The notes beneath the pieces are model-generated. The model did not search any database. It saw only the letters and a program-made list of their open reading frames with translations, and had not been told where the DNA came from. Of a stretch of DNA of 5,333 bases, positions 1-3,967 are shown piece by piece. Source of the stretch: an uncultured Flavobacteriales bacterium (GTDB taxonomy: Bacteria; Bacteroidota; Bacteroidia; Flavobacteriales_D; Sanyastnellaceae); assembly GCA_937996585.1 (NCBI GenBank), contig CALKUW010000322.1, positions 1-5,333 of the forward strand, written 5' to 3'. Position 1 is the first letter of the stretch. Each line of letters begins with the position of its first letter. The position numbers and the translations under genes were made by a program.

Positions 1-1139
1 TTGACGTCTTCCTGCCACGCGAGGATGCCCCCGCGCAGGTTGAGCAGGTTGTCGTACCCGTGGTCGTCCTCCAGCATGCGGATGATGCGTGCCGAACGGA
101 TGCCGCTCCGGCAATGCACCACCACCGGCCGGTCGCGGGGGATGTCCGCCACGCGTTCGGCCACGGTGTCTTGCGGCATCAGGATGCCGTCCATGTGGGC
201 GATGGCGTATTCGTAGGGTTCACGCACGTCGATGACCACCGGGGGCGCGTCCGCCTTGAGCCGTTCGGCCAACGCGGTCGGTTCGATCTCGCGAACGGGG
301 CGCTCCTCCTTGGGCTTGTCCCCGAGGCCGCAGAACATCTCGTAGTCGATCAGCTCGGTCTGGGTCGGATTCTCGCCCGTCAGCGGGTTCTTCGGGTTGG
401 GGCGCACTTTGAGGGTGCGGGTGCCGAAGGTGGCCGCGTCGAAGAGGAACAGCCGGCCGTCGAGCACATCGCCGACACCGCTGAGGACCTTGATGACCTC
501 CAGGGCCTGGAGCGACCCGAGGATGCCGGGCAGGACGCCGATGACGCCACCTTCACTGCAGCTCGGCACCAGGCCCGGCGGGGGGGGCGAAGGAAAGAGG
601 TCGCGGTAATTAGGGCCGCGCGTGCCGTCCGGACGCAGGTGGTTGAACACGCTGCACTGCCCTTCGAAGCGGTAGATGCTGGCGTAGACGTTGGTCTTGC
701 CGGCGAGGACGCAGGCGTCGTTGACCAGGTAGCGCGTCGGGAAATTGTCCGTGCCGTCGGCCACCACGTCGTATTGTGACACCAGCTCCAGCGCGTTGGC
801 CGAGGTGATGCGGGTGTCGTGCACCGTCACTTCGATGTGGGGGTTGAGCTTCAGGATGCGCTCCTTGGCGCTGTGGGCCTTGGATGCGCCGACCTGGTCC
901 ACGCCGAAGAGCACCTGGCGCTGGAGGTTGTGGTCCTCTATGACGTCGAAGTCGACGATGCCGATGTGGCCCACGCCGGCAGCGGCGAGGTACATCAGCA
1001 GCGGACTGCCGAGGCCGCCCGATCCGATGACGAGGACGTGGGCCTCTTTGAGCTTGCGCTGGCCCTGGAGGTTGAACTCGGGGATGATGAGGTGGCGGCT
1101 GTAGCGTTCCAGCTCGGCCTTGGTGAACGGATTGACCAT
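1..1139 (-). CDS. moeZ: MoeZ/MoeB-like E1 adenylyltransferase-sulfurtransferase with C-terminal rhodanese domain (3' end cut by window)
   Basis: This enzyme activates a ubiquitin-like sulfur carrier: it adenylates the carrier's C-terminal glycine with ATP, and the rhodanese domain then supplies sulfur to give a thiocarboxylate. 379 residues are visible; the usual family length (about 380-390) suggests fewer than about 12 are missing. Residues 1-250 form the ThiF/MoeB domain: nucleotide-binding GSGGLGS at 39-45, DFDVIEDHNLQRQ at 63-75, and R74, K87 and D131 where E. coli MoeB has its ATP-site Arg, Lys and Asp. The catalytic-type cysteine is C194 in VPSCSEGG. The rhodanese domain covers about 285-379, with active-site loop CRSGIRS starting at C343. 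The two zinc CxxC pairs of canonical MoeB/ThiF are absent: GPNYRD at 176-180 and NPLTG at 251-255 stand in their places. The start is five bases after the cysO stop and has no Shine-Dalgarno. Its place behind cysO makes CysO the likely substrate; it could also serve MoaD or ThiS carriers encoded elsewhere. Confidence 0.93.
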   Translation of the reverse strand, partial: MVNPFTKAELERYSRHLIIPEFNLQGQRKLKEAHVLVIGSGGLGSPLLMYLAAAGVGHIGIVDFDVIEDHNLQRQVLFGVDQVGASKAHSAKERILKLNPHIEVTVHDTRITSANALELVSQYDVVADGTDNFPTRYLVNDACVLAGKTNVYASIYRFEGQCSVFNHLRPDGTRGPNYRDLFPSPPPPGLVPSCSEGGVIGVLPGILGSLQALEVIKVLSGVGDVLDGRLFLFDAATFGTRTLKVRPNPKNPLTGENPTQTELIDYEMFCGLGDKPKEERPVREIEPTALAERLKADAPPVVIDVREPYEYAIAHMDGILMPQDTVAERVADIPRDRPVVVHCRSGIRSARIIRMLEDDHGYDNLLNLRGGILAWQEDV

Positions 1140-1144
1140 GGTGT

Positions 1145-1423
1145 TCAAGCGATGCCGCCGGCGATGGCGGGGATGATGCTGACTTCGGTTCCGGGGGCCA
1201 GCGCCGTGGCCGTGCCGTCGAGCTCGTGGATGTCTTCGTCACCCACATACACGCGGATGAAGGAGCGGAGGTCACCGTCCTCGTCGAAGAGGTGGGGACG
1301 CAGGCCGGAGTGGGCGTCAACGAGGGCGTCGAGCAGGCCCTTGACGCTGTCGGCGGGCGCTTCGAACACACCGGTTCCACCTGTGAACTTGCGCAATGGA
1401 GTAGGGATGATGATGGAGTTCAT
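1145..1423 (-). CDS. cysO: CysO-like ubiquitin-fold sulfur carrier protein with Gly-Gly-Ile-Ala tail
   Basis: A small carrier (92 aa) of the MoaD/ThiS beta-grasp superfamily, closest in pattern to mycobacterial CysO. Shared features are the N-terminal IPTPLRKFTGG (6-16), the FIRVYVGDEDI block (55-65) followed by G-x-AT-x-L, and the VSIIPAIAGG tail. The C-terminal glycine is where the thiocarboxylate is built and to which nascent cysteine is attached. Unusually, the protein does not end at Gly89-Gly90 but continues with Ile91-Ala92 before the stop, so the mature tail would have to be exposed by proteolysis, most simply by the JAMM protease encoded just upstream. I chose the ATG at 1423 because the family begins with a hydrophobic strand here. 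An in-frame ATG at 1474 would add 17 residues of no family character and overlap the protease gene. The 29-base gap before this start is strongly A/T-rich and lacks a Shine-Dalgarno; it may aid high-level initiation of an abundant carrier. Confidence 0.92.
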   Translation of the reverse strand: MNSIIIPTPLRKFTGGTGVFEAPADSVKGLLDALVDAHSGLRPHLFDEDGDLRSFIRVYVGDEDIHELDGTATALAPGTEVSIIPAIAGGIA

Positions 1424-1452
1424 CGTATTGATTATTAGTGAATTGTATCTCT

Positions 1453-1992
1453 TTACTTCAAGTCTTGTATGCACTCTTCGGAGAAGACGCGCTGGTCGTC
1501 CAACTGCCAGGATCTGGTTTCCACCACTTCGGGGATGTCGCTGCTGCCGTCCACCGCGAGGATGACATAGCTGAGGTGGGGCAGGGCGCCGTTGAGGTCG
1601 TGGGTGCTTGGGGTCGCCCGGTGGTCGGGATGGCTGTGGAAGATGCCGAGCACCTCGAGTCCTTCCTTGGCCGCGAGGCGTTGGGCCTGCAGGAAGTCTT
1701 TGGGCGTCATGCGGAAGCGGCGCAGCTGGTCCTCGCCGGCGCTGTTGTCGATTTCGAGGGCCACGTGGATGCGGCGCTCGTCAGGACTGTCCAGGCCGAG
1801 CAGGAAGCCGCAGCCTTCGCCCGGGTAGGCGCCGGTGCTGTTGCGTTCCATGGTGCGTTGGACTTCGTGGCTCCAGCGGAGCGGCAGGGCCTGGGCGTGG
1901 GGCTGGTCCGTGCGGGCCATGAGGTGGCCGGTCGGTTTGCCGAGGTGCCCGAGGGGCGTCCATCCTTGGGGATTGGGGGATGCGCTGGTCAT
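1453..1992 (-). CDS. mec: JAMM/MPN+ zinc metalloprotease, Mec-like (CysO-cysteine hydrolase, probable carrier-tail processor)
   Basis: A 179-residue protein with a complete JAMM motif: Glu59 in EGCGFLLG, then His119-Ser-His121-Pro122, six residues, Ser129 and Asp132. This is exactly HxHPx6SxxD, the zinc-binding and catalytic set of MPN+ proteases. In mycobacteria the homologue Mec+ releases cysteine from the CysO-cysteine adduct. Related proteases beside sulfur carriers, such as QbsD in thioquinolobactin synthesis, remove residues that follow the Gly-Gly of the carrier. Both roles fit here because the adjacent carrier ends GG-IA. The gene starts four bases after the cysM stop, which suggests translational coupling. 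About 35 N-terminal residues, rich in Pro, His and Gly, precede the recognisable domain; an internal ATG at 1920 (Met25) is an alternative start. No signal peptide or membrane segment is seen, so it is probably cytosolic. Confidence 0.92.
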   Translation of the reverse strand: MTSASPNPQGWTPLGHLGKPTGHLMARTDQPHAQALPLRWSHEVQRTMERNSTGAYPGEGCGFLLGLDSPDERRIHVALEIDNSAGEDQLRRFRMTPKDFLQAQRLAAKEGLEVLGIFHSHPDHRATPSTHDLNGALPHLSYVILAVDGSSDIPEVVETRSWQLDDQRVFSEECIQDLK

Positions 1993-1996
1993 GGTT

Positions 1997-2935
1997 TCAG
2001 AAGAGTTGTGCCATGACGTCTCCGTACTTGGAGGCGTCGTCGGCGAGGGTGGTGACGATAATGCCGCGGTCGAGTTCCTCGGCCACGGAGCGGGCCGCAG
2101 CGAGGTTGGCGCCCGCGGAGGGGCTGATGAGCAGGCCTTCGGACCGGGCGATGTCCACCACCATGGTATAGGCGGCCTCGGTGCTCACCGTGCGGTGTTC
2201 GTCGGCGATGCTGTGGTCGTGGATGGCCGGGACGTCGGCGGTTTCGAGGTGTTTCCAGCCTTCGAGGCCGTGGAGGGCGCTTTCCGGCTGGAAGGCGATG
2301 CACTGGATCTCCGGCGCGAATTCCTTGAGGCGGGTCGTGGTGCCATTGAACGTGCCCGTCGTGCCGAGCCCCGCCACGAAATGCGTCACCTCTCCAGCGG
2401 TCTGCATCCAGATCTCGCCGGCGGTGCCGTGGTAATGGGCACGGCGGTTGGCGGGATGGGCATACTGGTCGAGGTAGTAGTACCGGTCGGATTGGAATTC
2501 CATCATGGCGCGGCATTCGGCCTGTGCGCCGTCGGTGCCTTCGAAAGGGCTCGTGGGAACGATCTCCACGCCCAGGGCTTCGAGGATGCGCTTGCGCTCC
2601 GGGCTGGCATTGGAGGGCAGACAGAGCGTCAGGGGAATGCCCAGGGCGGAGCAGATGGCCCCGTAGGCGATGCCGGTGTTGCCACTGCTGGCGTCCAGGA
2701 GACGCTTGCCTTTGGCGGCCGGGTCGAGGAGGGCCTCGCCGAGGATGGCATGGGCGGCGCGCGCCTTGACGCTGCCACCGATCTGGTGCCACTCGAGCTT
2801 GGCCATGATGCGGACATCGGGGGCGAGGTCCTCCGTCAGTGACGGGAGTTCTATGAGGGGGGTATTGCCCACGCGGTCCGCCAGGGCGCGGTGGCGCTGA
2901 AGCAGGATTTCCTGTGGGATGTGTGAGGCCGTCAT
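1997..2935 (-). CDS. cysM: CysM-type PLP-dependent cysteine synthase, thiocarboxylate-dependent by context
   Basis: A 312-aa fold-type II PLP enzyme of the O-acetylserine sulfhydrylase/CysM family, full length. Visible motifs are VGNTPL at 22-27, the PLP-binding lysine K57 in GGSVKARA, the substrate loop SSGNTG at 83-88, the phosphate-binding glycine loop GLGTTGT at 189-195, and SPSAGAN at 271-277 near the cofactor pyridine nitrogen. Family enzymes form an aminoacrylate from O-acetylserine or O-phosphoserine and add a sulfur nucleophile. With cysO, a JAMM protease and moeZ directly downstream, the likely sulfur donor is the CysO thiocarboxylate rather than free sulfide, as in mycobacteria. 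Aligning the VPAIHD region by eye from memory of M. tuberculosis CysM puts K228 where that enzyme has the Arg that recognises O-phosphoserine; this is tentative. The gene follows the polycysteine leader and terminator, so its expression is probably set by cysteine supply. The start lacks a strong Shine-Dalgarno. Confidence 0.94.
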   Translation of the reverse strand: MTASHIPQEILLQRHRALADRVGNTPLIELPSLTEDLAPDVRIMAKLEWHQIGGSVKARAAHAILGEALLDPAAKGKRLLDASSGNTGIAYGAICSALGIPLTLCLPSNASPERKRILEALGVEIVPTSPFEGTDGAQAECRAMMEFQSDRYYYLDQYAHPANRRAHYHGTAGEIWMQTAGEVTHFVAGLGTTGTFNGTTTRLKEFAPEIQCIAFQPESALHGLEGWKHLETADVPAIHDHSIADEHRTVSTEAAYTMVVDIARSEGLLISPSAGANLAAARSVAEELDRGIIVTTLADDASKYGDVMAQLF

Positions 2936-2962
2936 GGTGGCGTTTCCGAGGTGTGGTACAAC

Positions 2963-2991
2963 AAAAAGGCCCCGTGCTTACGCAGGGGGCC
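2963..2991 (-). terminator. Intrinsic terminator of the attenuator, upstream of cysM
   Basis: Read on the minus strand, GGCCCC (2991-2986) pairs with GGGGCC (2973-2968). After a single C-C mismatch, TGC (2984-2982) pairs with GCA (2977-2975), closed by a GTAA tetraloop of the GNRA type. Five T residues (2967-2963) follow at once, then GTTGT. The hairpin lies 28 bases before the cysM start and after the leader ORF, so it would stop transcription before the structural genes unless the 5' arm is captured by an upstream segment. On the plus strand no T-run follows, so it acts only in the operon direction. Confidence 0.88.
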
Positions 2992-3007
2992 ATCGAATGG
3001 TTTCCTG

Positions 3008-3039
3008 AAAGGGGGATGAAAATCAGCGCGTCCCCCTTC
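3008..3039 (-). promoter_or_regulatory. Leader hairpin B:C spanning the leader stop codon (pause or switch stem)
   Basis: On the minus strand AAGGGGGA (3038-3031) is perfectly complementary to TCCCCCTT (3016-3009), with a possible extra G-T wobble outside. The 14-base loop contains the leader TGA at 3025-3023. The stem would form readily in naked RNA and be opened or blocked by a ribosome finishing the leader peptide. It could act as a pause hairpin or as a stem nested inside the 3055-3050 with 2991-2986 antiterminator. Its own downstream T content is too short for a convincing terminator. Confidence 0.65.
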
Positions 3040-3097
3040 GGAAGCCCAGGGCCCCGAGGAGAGTACAACAGCAGCAGCAGCAGTTGAAACGCTTCAT
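3023..3097 (-). CDS. Polycysteine leader peptide (24 aa) of the cysteine operon attenuator
   Basis: This ORF runs from the ATG at 3097 to the TGA at 3025-3023. It encodes MKRFN, then six cysteines at residues 6-11 (codons TGC x4, TGT x2), then TLLGALGFRRGTR. Six consecutive codons for one of the rarest amino acids, directly ahead of a cysteine-biosynthesis operon and followed by a terminator, is the classic form of an attenuator peptide whose translation, not its product, matters. The stop codon sits in the loop of the 3039-3008 hairpin, so a terminating ribosome would interfere with that stem. There is no Shine-Dalgarno. A promoter-like pair (3127-3132 and 3104-3109) predicts transcription starting at about the ATG itself, so translation may be leaderless. 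A metal-binding role for the peptide is possible but less economical. Confidence 0.85.
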   Translation of the reverse strand: MKRFNCCCCCCTLLGALGFRRGTR

Positions 3098-3106
3098 GAC
3101 ATGAAG
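3092..3106. repeat. Perfect 7+1+7 palindrome overlapping leader start and -10 box (possible operator)
   Basis: The sequence CTTCATG-A-CATGAAG (plus strand) is a perfect inverted repeat around base 3099. It covers the first two codons of the leader ORF and part of the candidate -10 element. Its size and symmetry would suit a homodimeric transcription factor blocking initiation, and a repressor acting here would add a second control layer to the attenuator. As RNA, a one-base loop could not close, so a shorter stem with a larger loop would be the only folded form. No regulator is encoded in the window. Confidence 0.45.
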
Positions 3107-3132
3107 ATAATGAATTCTGTCGATTGAATCAA
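3104..3132 (-). promoter_or_regulatory. Candidate promoter of the attenuator and cysteine operon
   Basis: On the minus strand TTGATT (3132-3127) and TATCTT (3109-3104) are separated by 17 bases. Each matches 4 of 6 of the sigma-70 consensus. The same stretch also fits the Bacteroidota pattern of TTG at about -33 and TAnnTTTG at -7 (TATCTTCA). Initiation would fall at about 3097, which is the leader ATG. The region lies just after the stop of the upstream membrane-protein gene and is A/T-rich against a GC-rich background. No other pair of similar quality was seen in the 39-base gap. Confidence 0.45.
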
Positions 3133-3136
3133 CCCT

Positions 3137-3892
3137 TTACTCGAACCATCGGGCCCGTTGTCCGTTCAGGATCCAGGGGTGCCATTTCCGGAAGGCCGCG
3201 TTGAGCAGGATGAGGTGTACGAGCAAGGCCACATGAAGTGGTGCGAGGTACCACGGCCAAGGCCAATCGAAGATGAGCGGATTGTCCGCCACCGGCGCTT
3301 CCCATACGTACATGTAGTTCGCCACGGCGTCGGGGCGGGGGAACTGCAGGTTGAGCAGGGCATTGAAGCCCATTACCACTGTGGACAAAAGGACGGCCCA
3401 TCCGTAGGTGCGGATCCAGTCGAACCGACGGAAATGCAGGTCGCAGCAGCGCGCGACGATGATGGGGACGAAGACCAGGGCCGCATGCTTGACATAGAAG
3501 AGCAGCAGCAGCGGGAGGAGATCGCCGGACGGCAATTGGGGGGTCAAGACCGAATGCGCCCCGCCGATCATGCCCATGAAGGTGGTGAAGGCAAACACGG
3601 GGCGGTTCCGCCAGAAGCAATTCAACCCGATGAGGATGGTGTTCAGCCCGCAGAAATGCAGGGGGAGGGACCGGTGCACCGAAAACCCGATGTCGGGATG
3701 CAGCAGGGCGAGGACGAGGTCGGTGGCCTGCAGGGAGAGCATGAAAAGGCCCAGTCCGTGAATGGCCCGGCGGTTGTCCTTGAAGTGGCGCGGGAAGTAC
3801 CGGACGGCCCAGATGCCCGCGGCCACGCAACCGAGCAGCAGGACCCAGTAGCGCGGCTCGGAGGCCGAAATGATCACGTCGTGTTCCGTCAT
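3137..3892 (-). CDS. TIGR02206/YwaF-family integral membrane protein
   Basis: A 251-aa polytopic membrane protein of unknown function. Family hallmarks I recognise are LPLHFCGLNTIL (76-87), the GGAHSVLTP turn (110-118), a KHAAL segment (135-139) and especially NYMYVWEAP (192-200) followed by the DWPWPWY block (209-215). About seven hydrophobic segments are visible, roughly at 15-33, 47-64, 77-93, 98-116, 125-147, 163-182 and 213-231. The C-terminus is basic and probably cytoplasmic. The ATG at 3892 gives a family-like N-terminus without a Shine-Dalgarno. It is divergent from the HTTM-like gene across a 75-base gap and lies upstream of the cysteine leader on the same strand with no terminator between. 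Its transcripts could therefore run into the attenuator. No link to cysteine metabolism is evident. Confidence 0.88.
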   Translation of the reverse strand: MTEHDVIISASEPRYWVLLLGCVAAGIWAVRYFPRHFKDNRRAIHGLGLFMLSLQATDLVLALLHPDIGFSVHRSLPLHFCGLNTILIGLNCFWRNRPVFAFTTFMGMIGGAHSVLTPQLPSGDLLPLLLLFYVKHAALVFVPIIVARCCDLHFRRFDWIRTYGWAVLLSTVVMGFNALLNLQFPRPDAVANYMYVWEAPVADNPLIFDWPWPWYLAPLHVALLVHLILLNAAFRKWHPWILNGQRARWFE

Positions 3893-3967
3893 CGGGCATC
3901 AAGCTAATGCGTTTCCCGGCACTTGTCGCGGGTGTCTTCGCGGAATGATGCGTAAATTATACCTGCC
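3893..3967. promoter_or_regulatory. Divergent intergenic region with candidate back-to-back promoters
   Basis: This 75-base gap separates the two divergent membrane-protein genes. A perfect TATAAT is read on the minus strand at 3961-3956, about 63 bases before the start at 3892, but its -35 position (TGGCGA at 3984-3979, 17-base spacing) is weak and lies inside the opposite gene. On the plus strand TAAATTAT (3953-3960) sits right before the ATG at 3968, so it is either a -10/-7 box for a nearly leaderless transcript or an A/T-rich initiation enhancer. No convincing operator palindrome was seen. Confidence 0.35.

Larger units (their letters stand above)
2946..3070 (-). repeat. Imperfect direct repeat flanking the terminator (TGTTGTAC-n-CCTCGG)
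   Basis: On the minus strand TGTTGTAC-TCT-CCTCGG lies within the leader ORF (3070-3054). TGTTGTAC-CACA-CCTCGG recurs just after the terminator (2963-2946), immediately before the cysM start. The blocks match 8/8 and 6/6 with spacers of 3 and 4 bases. The first copy covers the last two Cys codons and part of segment A; the second lies in the cysM translation-initiation region. It may be a relic of duplication or a second pairing partner for segment B (CCGAAGG). Confidence 0.5.
2963..3097 (-). promoter_or_regulatory. Cysteine-responsive transcription attenuator (leader RNA) of the cysM-mec-cysO-moeZ operon
   Basis: The leader contains an ORF with six consecutive Cys codons, a hairpin that encloses the leader stop codon, and an intrinsic terminator before cysM. 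Five segments can be named, in minus-strand order: A (3061-3050, includes GGGGCC), B (3041-3031, GAAGGGGGA), C (3016-3007, UCCCCCUUUC), D (2991-2986, GGCCCC) and E (2973-2968, GGGGCC). D:E is the terminator. B:C is a perfect 8-bp stem. A:D (6 GC pairs) and B:D (AGGGGG with CCCCCU) would each prevent termination, and A:D could enclose B:C. The inferred logic is that ribosomes stalling at Cys codons when Cys-tRNA is scarce favour an antiterminator, while fast translation allows D:E. Which fold is the true antiterminator cannot be settled by eye. Confidence 0.85.

Noticed and set aside
60..779. 239-codon plus-strand open frame
   Set aside because: It is antisense to the MoeZ-like gene, whose minus-strand frame carries all family motifs; long antisense frames are expected in GC-rich DNA.
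610..1380. 256-codon minus-strand open frame overlapping cysO and moeZ
   Set aside because: It is frame-shifted relative to both genes, rich in Pro/Arg/His, and has no domain character.
1145..1474. Longer cysO start at 1474
   Set aside because: The 17 extra residues precede the conserved first strand, lie partly over the JAMM gene end, and read through the A/T-rich spacer.
1835..2842. 335-codon plus-strand open frame
   Set aside because: It lies antisense to the JAMM and cysM genes; composition is Gly/Ala/Val/Arg-rich without recognisable motifs.
1989..3068. 359-codon minus-strand open frame covering the leader and cysM
   Set aside because: It is in another frame than cysM and the leader ORF, and its Pro/Arg/His-rich translation is typical of a shadow frame.
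3071..3082. GCA/TGC trinucleotide repeat as a microsatellite
   Set aside because: It is explained by consecutive Cys codons, and the run continues with TGT codons, which indicates selection on cysteine rather than simple slippage.
3094..3102. Two-codon ORF (ATG TCA TGA) overlapping the leader start as ATGA
   Set aside because: It arises automatically from the palindrome and is too short to support; the six-Cys frame starting at 3097 is far better supported.
3158..3907. 249-codon plus-strand open frame
   Set aside because: It mirrors the YwaF-like gene on the opposite strand; that gene has clear membrane segments and family motifs, this one has none.
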